Of a stretch of DNA of 64,000 bases, positions 32,780 through 44,639 are shown piece after piece; within the stretch, counting starts at the first letter, position 1, and every line of letters starts with the position of its first letter. The stretch covers positions 4,678,818-4,742,817 of the forward strand of contig CM073764.1 of the NCBI GenBank assembly GCA_037127475.1, read 5' to 3'. The position numbers and the translations under genes are program-made. Below the pieces are notes generated by a model. That model ran no database searches, was not told the DNA's origin, and saw only the letters and a list, made by a program, of their open reading frames with translations. This DNA comes from Arma custos (taxonomy: Eukaryota > Arthropoda > Insecta > Hemiptera > Pentatomidae).

Positions 32780-33080
32780 ACACAAAATATTTACAATAAG
32801 TAGAACCAATTCTCTAAAGCAAAAATAAGACGATGCAAAACGGTGATAAGACCAATAATTTTGTACGGGATGGAGACAACCTGTCTAAACTAGAAAAATT
32901 ACTTAACATAGAGAGAAGAGTCCTGATGAGAATGTATGGGCCCAAGAAAATTCAGGAAAGTTACAGATTAAGATCCAACCAGGAAATGAAAGACCTGGAA
33001 AGCTAAATAAGCATCAGACGACTAAGATGGTAAGGATGGACCAAAGGAGACTTAACAAGTAAACCTTTGACAAAACCCGT
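32780..33080 (+). mobile_element. RTE/CR1-like LINE, post-RT relic
   Basis: Forward frames read 'VIRPIILYGMETTCLN', then after a shift 'LNIERRVLMRMYGPKK' and 'SIRRLRW', the conserved region after the polymerase domain. Interrupted by a stop and a frameshift. Confidence 0.65.
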
Positions 33081-33392
33081 GAATACAAGAGCGTATGAGT
33101 GTATGTAAATCAAATGAGAGAGGAAGCAGAAAAAATAAAAATAATAGAAAAAGAAGAACAATATTAAAAAAAAAAGAAAAATGTAAGTGTACTGCGTGGT
33201 CGGAAGAAAGGAAGCAAATACACAATTATTATTATGAGAAAATTGAGGGAAAAAATAAAGACAAAAATGAGAAAAGAAAAGTAGTGATGTTCGTGTGGTC
33301 TTTAAAGACCGTTTGTGAAGAAAAAAGTCATATTTTGAGATGTATCATGTTTGAGCTTGTAGTTTCAAGGGAATAAAATAACATAAGTTAAA

Positions 33393-33810
33393 ACCAAAAG
33401 ACTCATTTACATGGCAGTTATCAGACCTATTTGGACATACGGAGTTGAGCTTTGGAGCTCTACTAAATCATCCAATTCATCTCGTATCCAATCCTTACAA
33501 TCCAAAATCCTTCGTAAAATCCTCAATGCTCCTTATTATGTCACAAACAAACTCATCCATCATGATCTTAATATCCCATATGTTGCTGATTTTGCCCAAA
33601 CTAGATACCTATCCTTCCATGACAAGCTTCATATACATTTGAATCCGCTAGTCTCTCAACTTGCTTCTCATACTATTCCTGATATGTCCCCCTGAGGCGT
33701 CTGAAAAGAAGATGGCCTCGAGACCTACTATTGGAGTGCTACCGATGGTTAGTTTCTCCATCGACAAGTGTTTTTTGTTTTCACGTCATTTGTTCTTACC
33801 AGCAGATTTA
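33393..33810 (+). mobile_element. Jockey-clade LINE, 3' end
   Basis: Forward frame 33411-33695 is nearly the same peptide as the copy at 24600 ('RPIWTYGVELW', 'LRKILNAPYYV'). The 3' UTR 'tttgttttcacgtcatttgt' is also shared, so these two form one subfamily. Truncated 5' within codons just before 'MAVIRP'. Confidence 0.82.
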
Positions 33811-34329
33811 CTATCTACAACTATCTTTTGGTGGGCCTCGGCCATCTCAATAAGCTCTTTCTCCTGCACCCGTTGTCCAATCAGTTGGAATCTCCATCAG
33901 GCCTTTCCCGGAAGGTACCAACCCATCTATCCTCGTTCTGCTGTTCTGGTGCGATGCTACACTCACTTTAAAATTGTCTTGATGGTCTCTGTTTCTCTCA
34001 TCATTTCCACACGATCCGCCAACCAATGGTTCATCCTTCCGATCTTAATTACTCTGACCTCATCGAACTGACATCGAACTTTCAAATACCTCTATCAGCG
34101 ATATGTAATTACAAATATGTAACTCTATAATCTCTTATACATATTTTAAAAAGTTTTAAATGATATCGTTTTTTATTTTACCATTGTAAAGTGACATAAA
34201 CCCTAAAAGGTGACACTCTTCTTAATTTCTGAATTAATAGGGTGTACAAAAAATAATAAAATGACTGTTTTTTTTTTCAAATTCAAGATTTCAAAGGACA
34301 GTAAATATTGTAATCCTATTTAATATTTA
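33811..34329. other. Unassigned stretch, possibly coding relic
   Basis: 33830-34080 is less AT-rich. The reverse strand gives 'FDEVRVIKIGRMNHWLADR' and 'VEMMRETETIKTILK', plausible as an old protein but not recognised. Confidence 0.3.
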
Positions 34330-35400
34330 CAAATACTTAAGAATCCTTTAGAGCATACTCTAAGCTTTGTTCATCCCATTCGGCATCTTCAAAGAAAGCT
34401 TCAGTTTAGTTATTTGCTGCAAAGAAGAAACATGACGGTGTCCTACGAAATTGTCGTAATTTTAAGACATTACTGAAAAAAAAAACAGCTTACAACCGCT
34501 GAAGCAACTCGTGATATTATTAAATATGAAGGTGTAGGTGTCCTTGGCCAGCGCACTACGCGGTGTTGGTTTGAAAATTTTACTAGTAGACAAGAAGAAG
34601 GGCTCTGGGCGACCATAAATGGATATTGATGAGATTCTTCAGGAAGCTATTGAGTCAAATCCATCCACAAGTACTCGCGAACATGCCATGGAGTGTGCTG
34701 TGTCGAAAGATATTATTAGTCGCCATTTGTCCATTGGAAAAGTGCTATAGACTGGTCCCTAACGAACTTACTCTTCAGCAATCAGCGAAGAGTTTAGAAA
34801 TTTGTGAAAAGTTATTGAAAAACCCAGATGTCACCTGTGATGAAAAGGGGGTTTACTGGTGAAATCGGAAAACCCGTGAGCAATGACTAGATCGCGGTCA
34901 AACTGCTTACTAGGGGAACATTTGAAGAACAATGGGTTTTTTTTTAATTTGAAAGGTAATGTTCTTCCCGAATTAGTCCCTGATGGCTGCTCTATCAATT
35001 CAGAACTCTACTACGAACAACTGGAAAGATTGTACGCGAAGTTGTCAGAGCATTATCCTGCCTTGATCAAGCAAAAGGAGTTTTATTCCAACAAACAATG
35101 CTCGTCCTCACACTTCCTATCAAACCAAAGAAAAGTTTAAATAACATTCTTTTTCTCCTGCCCCATCCATATTCCTAACCACATAGTCCAAACTTCGGAT
35201 TACTACTAGTTTCGATCCATGGCAAATTTTCTTCACGGTAAAAAATTGATGATTTTGTGGAAGTTGAAATTGCGGTCCAACAGTTCTTTGACAGCCATCC
35301 CAAAGAATGATATCAGCGTGAGATCAAGCAATTGGCTAGCAGATGGCTAATAACGGTAGATAACAATGGTCTATAATTTGAATATTAATTGTATTTTATA
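34330..35400 (+). pseudogene. Mariner transposase, long decayed copy
   Basis: Successive frames resemble a mariner transposase from N to C: 'RDIIKYEGVGVLGQRTT' (DNA-binding half), 'ATINMDIDEILQEAIESN', 'STSTREHAMECAVSK' then 'LPELVPDGCSINSELYYEQL' and 'ALIKQKEFYSNK' in the catalytic half, and 'FRSMANFLHGKK' near 35215. At least four stops or shifts break it. It is not of the same subfamily as the intact copy at 48970. No TIRs assigned with confidence. Confidence 0.65.
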
Positions 35401-36100
35401 TCAACGACTTAATTTGTTTTACAAATAAATAATATAATAAATTACATTAACAAATCTATAATAAATATGAGAACTCTGAATCAAATTGTTTAACAAATAC
35501 CTTCAGGGTTAAAATTAGGATTATTCGTTATAAGGTTTCGCGAAGGGAAAAAAGCTGATCTATTATAAATAACCTGTAAGGGAGTTCTTTGAAGGAGCTC
35601 TTTCGAGAGGAGCTGAGTAGGTCGGCCAATTAATTGGAGTGATGCGGTGAATGGAAAACCGCCATTGGCACTAGCACCAGGAGACCTCTTGTGCTCCTGA
35701 TATCCCCTGATTACAGGCATCGCTATCAGCTAATGGATGTTCTTCCATGTGGTCTCTAAACAAACCGGTCTTCATTCAGTCTTCCTCATATCCATTGGTT
35801 GTTGGTCATCGATAAGAATGTTCTCTCTTCAATGGTTCCATTCAATTCAATTGTGCTGGCTTGGTTCAGATCATCTGTTCGGCACAGATCCAATATCCAA
35901 CGGACCTCTAACACGTGCAGAATACTCATTATCTCGTCACTAAATTACATCCTTATCAGGGTGCTTCTTATTTTTGGATTTTCCAAAATAACTATCACTT
36001 AATAAACGAATCTATGATTTATTTATTTATTTGATTTATTTATTATTTATTTTTTAGATAGGGTTTTATGGGTCGCTACCTCGTGTCAATGATTGACATG
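35401..36100. other. Unassigned stretch, partly GC-richer
   Basis: 35490-35940 has balanced base composition and a 76-codon reverse frame (35490-35720, 'GRPTQLLSKELLQRTPLQVI'), which I do not recognise. The remainder is AT-rich. Confidence 0.3.
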
Positions 36101-36104
36101 ATAT

Positions 36105-36745
36105 TGTTACGGGCGCGGGAATTGGCGATTCCTGGAACAGAACAAAGCTCCCTTGTCGGCAGAGATGAAAGAGGCCTTTCCGCGAAACTTCGCGATCCGT
36201 CCCTTATGTTCTAGACCTGGCATTCTGTCTATTTAAACAGCATCTCGGCGCGAGTAGAGTGAGAGTGTTAAAGCACACGGTACGGTTAACATCGGAAACA
36301 GTGATAAGCCAGTGTAATAAGTCAGTGACAGTTTGTGAGTGTAATTGTGTGTCAGTTTGTTATATTCAGAGATTCTTACGGTCGGTGGACTTTAATTAGT
36401 GAACTGTAATTGTTAATTAGTAGTAATTAATTAGTTAAGTAGCGGTTGTAATTTTATGTGCTTTGTACAAGCTTATGTAAATAGCTAAGCTATTTAGTAA
36501 TAATAATATCTTATATTATTGTAATAATTAAATAGAAGTTAGGCCTAGATTATAAATATCTAAAATACTGTTATTGTAAATTTATTTCAGTTAATAATTT
36601 ATTTGTTAGTAATTTCTTTGTTTAGTTTCTTTGTTAGTAATTGTTAATAGTTTAATTGTATTCTTTTATCACTTTTGTAAATGAATATTAGTATCTTTAA
36701 TTAAGGAGCGTTTAAGTCATTTTTAATACCCAGTAGCCCGTAACA
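36105..36745 (+). mobile_element. Solo LTR (Ty3/Gypsy type), copy 4
   Basis: TGTTACGGGC to GCCCGTAACA, 641 bp, with atat at 36101-36104 and 36746-36749. In this orientation: TATA-like 'ctatttaaac' near 36229, long AT-rich 3' part, and a polyadenylation-like region near the end. Opposite orientation to copies 1-3. Confidence 0.87.
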
Positions 36746-36749
36746 ATAT

Positions 36750-37195
36750 GATCAATAATAACTTGCAGCTCAATGTACATAAAACAGATATATTCATTCC
36801 TAATTAATCGGAGACATAACAGGGCACAATGGATCAACTTTTGGCAGTTCCCGAAGTCAACCGTGGAACTGGGGATGTGTGGGCTTCAGCCCTTTATGAC
36901 TATTCTTTGTTGGGACTTAATGCCCACCAAATATCGATATACAAAACAACGTTGTCAGCATAAGCGATGATTATTTTTTATTTTTATAGTTATACATTTG
37001 TGCATGCTTATCCGTTTTGTAACTGTTTTTTCAATGCAAACATTTTAAAACAGAACCGTCAGATTACAAATTAATTGTTCTAATCCTAATTTTAATGGGA
37101 GACCGATATAGTGTCGTGTTGTATTGCTAAAAGCGTTGTTTCGTCAGCATAGCAGTTGAAGGTCTCAGAATTTTAGGAATGTCACATGTGTGTAC
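36750..37195. other. Unassigned stretch
   Basis: A 65-codon frame (36773-36970) has no recognised similarity. Confidence 0.3.
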
Positions 37196-37201
37196 ATATA
37201 A

Positions 37202-37926
37202 TCTTACTAATATTATAAATGTGAAAGTTTGTATGTTTGTCTCTCTTTCACGCAAAAACTACTGGACGGATGTGAATGAAACTTTGCAATATTATAGGTT
37301 ATACATCAGAATAACACATAGGCTATAGCAAGCGCGGATTCAGGGGGCACAAGGGAACACGTGCCCCCTACAGTTTTTGAGGTACTGTGGAAAATCCTAT
37401 TTGTTTTGATATTAATTGATTTTAATTATGTACTATAATGGATTCTCCACAGTAACTAAAAAACTGTCGGGAGGGGCACGTGCCCCCGTGCCCCCCCTAA
37501 ATCCGTTCTTGCTGTAGCCTATGTGTTATTCTGATGTATAACCTATATTACTGTAAAGTTTCATCCAAATCCGTTCAGTAGTTTTTGCGTGAAAGAGAGA
37601 CAAACATACAAACTTTCGCATTTATAATATTAGTAGGATATCAAAACAAATAGATTCACTCATGTTCTTTCTGTTATTTTAACAATTATTATCACGAGAT
37701 TTGCCTTTAATTATGTGCTATAGTGGATTCTCCACAGCACCTAAAAAACTTTCCGGAGGCACGTTCCCACGTACGCCCCCCCCCCTGAATCCGCGCTTGC
37801 TATAGCCTATGTGTTATTCTGATGTATAACCTATAATATTGTAAAGTTTCATTCACATCCGTCCAGTAGTTTTTGCGTGAAAGAGAGACAAACATACTAA
37901 CTTTCACATTTATAATATTAGTAAGA
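37202..37926. mobile_element. Helitron 5' ends in inverted array, no 3' end
   Basis: One forward 5' unit (from 37202) faces two tandem reverse units (ending 37638 and 37926). The block is bounded by A (37201) and T (37927). Each unit carries 'tctctctttcacgcaaaaac' or its complement and the G/C palindrome. The CTAG 3' terminus is absent, so it is an end-to-end palindrome of 5' termini. Confidence 0.8.
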
Positions 37927-37954
37927 TTAGTAGGATATCAAAACAATAGTTCGA

Positions 37955-38345
37955 AAATCCGACAATAGTCATTCCGAAAATCCTGGTTCTAATCCCGCTG
38001 CTGGAAATACTTTTATCCAGGATGTTAGTAACCGGAGATGGATCATTAGGGATCTAGGACTCTCCGGCGGTTCATCCAGCCTTTATAAAGTGGGTACCCA
38101 AAATAAGGGGGGATATCAGACGGTTGAGCGTGATCTAGAACGAATCAGCTCCCTGCATAAACACTTTCGATGAGTACAGTACATGTACTGTATGTAAGTA
38201 TTTACCATATACTGAACCCCAGATCCGTTCACAGGTTGTTGATGTTAAGTGTTGCAGGTTTTCGATATATAAATAGTTAAATAGAAATATTCGTCCTATT
38301 AACAGGTTAATAGTGCCTGAGTGAGTCTCAGAGTGATGTGCAGAT
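37955..38345 (+). repeat. SINE-C, nearly complete
   Basis: Starts inside the tRNA-like head at the B box side ('atcctggttctaatcccgc') and runs through 'gacggttgagcgtgatct' to 'gttgttgatgttaag'. The A box is missing. Confidence 0.75.
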
Positions 38346-38384
38346 CTCATAAAGCACATCTATGTTAACAGATTAAATCTAGAG

Positions 38385-38520
38385 CCCCGGTGAATAAGTC
38401 ATATTATGGCGAGAGAGGGTTAACTGCTTTCAGATAACTGGAATCGTATCATTCTTGTAGTTTTTGGCTTGAAATGGAGTTGTAATATAAACAATAACTC
38501 CTTTTCATTTTTATCCGTAT
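38385..38520. repeat. Dispersed repeat shared with 16370-16510
   Basis: Same order of shared words as at 16370. Family unknown. Confidence 0.55.
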
Positions 38521-38773
38521 TTAATAGCTTTTTTAAGTAAGAGATTTTTAAAAGTGAAAGCATACTTGTCGATGGGCAAAGGAAACTAGAGCCCTCTGAT
38601 CTTCATCATATTCATGAATATAAAAAATAAGTATGTAAGAGAAGAACAGCAAGTGTATCGATTGGTAATTGAGAAGACTCCAGGGGACGACAAAGATGGG
38701 GAGGGAGGGACATTGTGTATATGAGATGCTAAGCTGACAGCTATTGATGCAAGAGATACTTAGCCTCTCGGCC

Positions 38774-39349
38774 TTACCTCTCCAACACCAAGGCAAACCA
38801 ACTTCTCTTATCATGTTTTGGTATTTGCGGCCGCATGCCAGCAAAGATGAGTCCATAGCATCTCACATCCGCGAACGCGATTATTTCATTTCGGGGCTTC
38901 GGGTCTTTCCCCGTAACCCACGATTCGCACACTCCTGAACTCTCTCTTCTCCAGAGTTCTTGACACATCTCGCCAGCATGCGGACGCAAATCCACGGAGA
39001 TAAGACTATCCACCACCCAGCTTCCAGCCGGTCGAGCCGTCACCAGTTTCCTGGATTACTGCTCTTCCGACCTTCTAACCACTACCACCACGCCACTACG
39101 TCTGCGAACGGCTAAACCGGCCACCACCCTCCCGTAGTACCATTTTGGGGCATAGCCCCTGAAGCCCAGAATGGTCACTGGCCCGGGAACCAAAGTCCCC
39201 AACGCTTCCCCTACCTCCTCGGAAGTACACTTGGGCTGATGCACCTCCAGGGAGGGAGGGACAGAGAAAAATGAAGATACTGGAGTAGAATAACTCGAAG
39301 CAGAAAGGAAGGAGGAAATAAAATAAGAAGAAAATACATAGATAGGCAC
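38774..39349 (-). pseudogene. GC-rich broken reading frame, candidate relic exon
   Basis: On the reverse strand one frame runs from 39349 to 38774, about 190 codons, with a single internal TAA at 39056. The part 'VHQPKCTSEEVGEALGTL' onward is balanced in composition and clearly richer in G+C than the surroundings. A pyrimidine-rich tract ending in AG precedes it (about 39245-39275), and the last sense codons run into 'gagaggtaagg', a good 5' splice-donor match. No domain is recognised. It could be a relic exon of a host gene, a captured gene fragment in a transposon, or part of a LINE first ORF. Confidence 0.35.
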
Positions 39350-39422
39350 CTTTCCTTAACCACCCTTGAGGTTGTGCCTGTGGTTCCGTTACCCATTTTT
39401 TATAGTGGATGGTTCGCCGCAC

Positions 39423-39784
39423 TGAATCCAGTAGCAGGAATGGCTACCTGCTAATGCAATCAGTGTAGCCCTATGAAACCACTGCACTTGTGGAAAAATG
39501 ATTCTATATTATAGATACGTCAAATTATGATGAGATAAATTCTGTTATCTTGTAAATCTGAAAAATGATAAAATTTAAAATAAACGTTTAAAAGGTTTCC
39601 CTCTTGACTCCACAATAAGTTTTCTTTTAATATTTTCTTCAAATAATGGAATAAATTCTATGTTCACAAGACGGCTGCGCAACGAATTTTGAATAACAAA
39701 TGTAAAGAATGTTTATTCTATCATCTAGGTACGTCAAATTAAGATGAAATAAATAAGTTTTCTTTTATAACTTTCTGAGATATA
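39423..39784. other. Unassigned AT-rich stretch
   Basis: The phrase 'acgtcaaattaagatga' (39731) echoes 'acgtcaaattatgatga' (39517), a small local duplication. Nothing else. Confidence 0.3.
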
Positions 39785-39910
39785 TTCCAAAATCTTGGAA
39801 AAGAGAATCAGAAGACGAGTCGATGGATTGCTCTAAGAGGAACAATACGGCTTTCGTGAAAATGCGAGCACACAAGACCTGATTTTTGCTATGAGACAGA
39901 TTTTTTTAAA
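39785..39910 (+). mobile_element. LINE reverse-transcriptase scrap
   Basis: The frame 'KILEKRIRRRVDGLL', a stop, then 'EEQYGFRENASTQDLIFAM' matches the start of a LINE RT domain (..QYGFR..RST.D.I). About 40 codons, one stop. Confidence 0.65.
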
Positions 39911-40479
39911 AGTCCCTGACGCGGACTTCCGGCATTACCTGGTGTTAATTTAATTTATTAATAAAATAAATTAAATCGTTGAGGCTGTGGCAAATCCATT
40001 TCACACAAATCCTCATTGGTCACCCGGCTGTTAATAACCTTCACTCAATTTATTTCAGTTTGCTTCTGACTTCGATAGAGTGCGGTTATACTGTGAAGTG
40101 AAGATTTAAGTACATTTTACTAACTCTTCATAACTGTCTTTTGGTTATTTTTCACTTATATATGTTTAACGAATCATAATTAATGATGAAGGACGATGAG
40201 GAAGGTGTTCGACATCCTTTTCTCAGACCGATGGTTCTAAACCAGATGACGAGTTGCATGAGACGAAACCCACATTTTTACCTCATGCTAAAATTTAAAA
40301 TTCATTATTAAAAAAAATATATAACGCTAGGAATAGCCGATCTGGAAATAAAGAATTTATAAAAAAAATATATTATTTCACTCCCGTCACTGTAGTTTGT
40401 ATCACTGTAATTAATATAATCATTTTTCAGGTTTTTTCTGTCATTTTTTTTTTTCTGGGCTGTTTATATTTTTTGTAAA
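39911..40479. other. Unassigned AT-rich stretch
   Basis: Nothing recognised. Confidence 0.3.
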
Positions 40480-41260
40480 CGTATTAAATAAAAATACGTT
40501 TTATAATTAATCAACAAATTAATTAGGAAAGAAATTAAGAACTGGTTAGGAGAAAATAAGGTTAAAAAAAATCGAGAGAGCATTAAAGGCGGGAGGGAAA
40601 TTAAAAGAGGGAGGAACTGCTAAAACGAAAATTACTATTATTTTAAATGAAAAAGGACAAGAATTAAATGATAACTTGGAGATAATTAATAGAATATAAG
40701 AATATTATGAAAAACTATATTACGACAGAAGAAGTGATAAAAAAGGGGAGTGGAATATGGAATGCTGGGACCCAAAAAAGAAATTATGATCGATATTTTG
40801 TCTTATTCTATATTCAGTGAATTTTTCTAAACGTATTAAATAAATATACGTTATAATTAATTAACAAATTAATTAGGAAAGAAATTAAAAGAGGGAGGAA
40901 CTGCTGCTGAGGAACTGAAAATTATCTTAGAAGAATAGAAGACAAATTAGATGTAGAACTCGAAAAACATCAAGCAGGCTTTAGGAAGAACTATTCTACT
41001 GTAGACCATATTTTTGTGATCAGAAACTTATTAAACAAGCGAATGATTATAATTTGTCTAGATTATGAAAAAGCATTATTTATATGTTGAAGAAGAGGAC
41101 CATCAGTCCAAAAATATGCAAGATGTTGGAAGAAATGTACTCAAGATCCGACCCCGAATATAAATAAGGGAACAGAAAAGTAAAAATAAAAATTTGCAAA
41201 GGTATACGACAGTGATAATATCGCCAATTTATTTACATAATGCAAATAATTATCAAGCAT
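40480..41260 (+). mobile_element. RTE/CR1-like LINE, decayed RT with local duplication
   Basis: 40600-40740 reads 'KITIILNEKGQELNDNLE' (linker before RT). 40900-41070 reads 'EKHQAGFRKNYSTVDHIF' and 'MIIICLDYEKALF' (RT motifs). 41095-41160 reads 'TISPKICKMLEEMYSRSD'. A block starting 'acgtattaaata' is present twice (40484 and 40834), so part of the LINE is duplicated in tandem. Many stops. Confidence 0.65.
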
Positions 41261-42011
41261 TGTTAAATGACCTAAATCTTTAAACCCTTTAACTAGAAAA
41301 TTAGTCGGCAAAGGCACTCAAATTATGCTTTCATCTATCGAAGGTTTATGGAGAATAACGAAGTACTATGATGATGAAAATATTGAATATCACACTTATT
41401 CAATGGAAAAAAACAAATCCAGCCAGGAGAACTACACCAAATTTCAAATTTTCTTCCGTCCTAACGCCTGATCAAAAAAATAATCAAGAAACTAACACCT
41501 AAAGTAATAGCACTGAAAACGTTTTATACAAAATCATGAACATTATTTTAGAGGCGATAAAACCTTACTTTTCACAAATAATTAGCCAGTTAGCTTAAAT
41601 ATTTATACATAAAAAAAAAATTTTTTACTTACGTGAATTAGCTTCGTGATGGAGTTGCAACTTCTTTCTGCAATGTGCTTAACCTCAAAAAGACTCTTCA
41701 ACAATTCGCGCTAAGGATTCTTTGATATTTCCCAAAATTCACTTATATTAATTTTCTTATTTTAAATTGACTATTTCATCAGAAAACCAGTTAACAAATG
41801 AGAAAAAAATTCGGTATTTCTTCTATCTAAATATACTCAAGTATCATAGCAACAGAATAATCTTTATTTCATCGTTATTCGCTTAACAAATTTTGAAAGA
41901 AAATGTCAGGAATATCTTCAGCAGTATGGCGCATTGGTGGCAGATCTGGGGATATATATGAACAAGACTGTACTTTTCCTCACAACGAAAACAGCCGTGC
42001 ATATATACTAG
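41261..42011. other. Unassigned AT-rich stretch
   Basis: May contain more LINE decay (41340-41560), but no motif is clear. Confidence 0.3.
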
Positions 42012-42180
42012 GTTTTTCCTCTATTAAGGGCACACACTTTATAGTGACTAGGTGAGCCCCAGAACCCACGGGTTCCATCTCCGACTGTTATCAGATCAAA
42101 TAAAATCTGCCACAGACGGATTTGAACCCACTTCGGCGCGGCAACTGAGAGCTCTACCCCGGGAGAGGCTAGCCTATTTA
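42012..42180 (-). repeat. SINE-C with tRNA-like head
   Basis: Reverse strand; 'ctaggtgagccccagaaccc' in the body and a head with 'gatttgaacccacttcgg' (B box side) and 'gagctctacccc' (A box side). Ends five bases before a Helitron. Confidence 0.7.
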
Positions 42181-42184
42181 TATA

Positions 42185-42940
42185 TCTTACTAATATTATA
42201 AATGTGAAAGTTTGTATGTTTGTCTCTCTTTCACGCAAAAACTACTTAACAGATTTGGATGAAACTTTACAGTATTATAGGTTATACATCAGAATAACAC
42301 ATAAGCTATAGCAAGCGCGGATTTAGGGGGAGAGGCGCACGGGGGCACGTGCCCTCCTCCCGACAGTTTTTAGGTACTGTGGAGAATTCATTATAGTACA
42401 TAATTAAAGACAAATCACATGATAATAGTGGGTAAAATAACAGAATAACATGAGTGAAACTATTGTTTTGATATCCCATTAACATTATAAATGCGAATGT
42501 TTGTATTTATGTTTGTTACTCATTCACGCAAAAACTACTGAACGGATTTGGATGAAACTTATTGAGTAAAATAGGCTATACATCATAGGCTACAGCAAGG
42601 GCAGATTTATGTGAGGGCACGGGGGCATATTCCCCTCCCCGTTATAGTAAATAATTAAAGGCAAATCAGGAACTTAGTATCTTGAAATTTGTAGATAGGT
42701 TCTTTGTATAGTTTAAGAAAGAAATTTGGATAATTCCACTCCAAGGGTTTCCCCTTTAATATAATAGGGGTTCAAAGGTTGTATAGAATCCGTCAGTTTT
42801 GAAGTTAGGCATCTGAAATTTTGGATGAACGAGTAACTTATATTTAAAAAAAAATTAAATTATTTATTTAAAATAATCTTAAACGAAACTTTATGTGGGA
42901 GACCAAATTCCACGCGAGCGAAGCCACGGGCATAAGCTAG
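42185..42940 (+). mobile_element. Helitron, two tandem 5' units
   Basis: TC start at 42185, second 5' unit from about 42477 ('attataaatgcgaatgtttg'), 3' end 'gccacgggcataagctag', flanked by A (42184) and T (42941). The last 450 bases match the copy at 9007. Confidence 0.85.
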
Positions 42941-43234
42941 TATATAATAAAGGTACCAGTATTGATCCTTGCAGTGCGTTCTTGAATATGAAGAGAAGCC
43001 TCTGAAGCCAGACTTTAATAAATGCCTTTGTGGCATCCATAATTACTCCAGTAGCTTATTGTCCTGGTAACCCCTCGACATAGTCAGGAACTTCGTGGAT
43101 TGTTGAACGTAAGGTGCGAAATCCGCATGACTGGTCAGTTATTACTGACCCATCTCGAGGATTCAGAGATTAAAATGTTCATTTAGTTTTTGAAATATAG
43201 AATGCGTTGAAGTCACAAAATGTCCCTAAGGGGC

Positions 43235-43560
43235 GTATAAACAAAAAAAACTTCACCACTGTAATCCATGAAGAGTCTGTTGCTCAGTACATGGTAGAGA
43301 CTGTACTGTTTCTTGGACAACGGTTGTGCAGGGAGGTGATTTGTTCTAGGTCACGCTCAACCGCCAGATTTCCCCCTATTTTGGTTACCCATTTTACAGA
43401 GGATGTGTGAGCCCCAGGAGGGTCCTTGATCCCTTAGGATCCATCTACGGGCGCTAATAGGTTAAATAAAAATCTGCCCTAAGCGTGATTTGAACCCAAG
43501 AATCAGCACTCTACCATTGAGCTATTCGTGATTTAAACTCGCAATCTTCTGGACTTGAAT
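43235..43560 (-). repeat. SINE-C, near complete
   Basis: Reverse strand with 'gtacatggtagagactgtac', 'aggtcacgctcaaccgcc', 'gtgagccccaggagggtcc' and a tRNA-like head ending 'ctctaccattgagct'. The best-preserved reverse copy. The 67-codon forward frame across it is an artefact. Confidence 0.82.
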
Positions 43561-43979
43561 AGACGCTATCAGATTATCAGATAAAGACACAAAGGTAACA
43601 GCCATAATTAACGGTAACTCCGAGACAGTAAAAGCCCCGTAGTCTAGTGTTTATTGTAGAGATTTATTACATCCTAAAATTATATAAACAAAGGGACGAA
43701 CAGTTGTTGGGGAAGTTGAAGACAGTTCTGGCACTAACTCTCTCCTAAGCGGATGATGTAGAACTCGCAACTAACTTTGTCCCGAATCAGCAAGCTGTAT
43801 TAGCAAGGAAACGTGGAGGATAGAAAGAATGGACAGGAATACAAAAACAATGAAAGCGAATTAGATGAAGATGTGAGATAAAAGGAGAAACTCTTTATGA
43901 CAAAACGTAACTAGTTATTAGCAGACATATAAAATTCAATAAGAAATAATGTATATAGGGTTAAAAAGCAAATAATATA
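43561..43979. other. Unassigned stretch
   Basis: Nothing recognised. Confidence 0.3.
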
Positions 43980-44497
43980 CATTGGGTTGTAACGTATGAA
44001 ATATCAGTGAAGGTGTAAATTTAAATTATTAGCAAAACAATTATTAACCAATATTTTTATTAATCAAAATAGGATCCTTCACTTTCAATACACTTCTTCC
44101 AACGTAAAACAAGTATTGTTATCTCCGCTCTGTAGAAATTAGGTGTCAAGGAAGAAGCGAAGTCTTGGAAGGCCGATTTCAGGGCATTTTCGTTGACAAA
44201 TTTTTTATTTCTTAAAAAAATATTCAAACAATGGAAAAAGTAAAATTCACTTGGAGAAAGTTCTGGAGAATATGGTGGGTGAAGAAGGACCCGAAACTTG
44301 GCTTCTTCCTTGGCACCTAATTTCAACAGAGCGGGGATAGAAATGCTTGTTTCACGTTGGAAGAAGTGTTTTGAAAGTTAAAGATCCTATTTTGATTAAT
44401 AAAAGTATTGTTTAATAATTTTTTTCTAATAATTTAAATTTACACCTTCACTGACATTCCATATGTTCCACATATTCAACCGAATGAGCTGATAAAT
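43980..44497. mobile_element. Palindromic mariner made of two 3' ends
   Basis: Arms 43980-44167 and 44303-44497 are inverted copies (about 180 bases, diverged). Both arms encode the C-terminus of a mariner transposase reading outward ('LVLRWKKCIESEGSYFD' in one, 'LVSRWKKCFES' in the other) and end in similar termini ('ggttgtaacgtatg' and 'ggttgaatatgtgg', read inward). The element therefore has two 3' ends and no 5' end. Confidence 0.75.
44060..44326 (-). pseudogene. Mariner transposase C-terminus, catalytic Asp changed
   Basis: 88 codons. 'HPPYSPELSPSEFYFFH' holds the third catalytic position as Glu (residue 27 of the frame) where mariner has Asp. 'FLRNKKFVNENALKSAFQDF' and the terminal 'SYFD' match mariner. 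The first two-thirds of the protein is missing. Confidence 0.75.
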
Positions 44498-44639
44498 CGA
44501 TCCATCTAAATAACAATGTCGTATGTAAAAAAAAAAAAAATATTTTTTTCAATAAAGGAATATGAAAGTTCCACGAGAGTTAAAAAACATAAAATTTGGG
44601 TAAAGCAAAGTATTCAAATAGAGACTGTTTTCAATCCAT

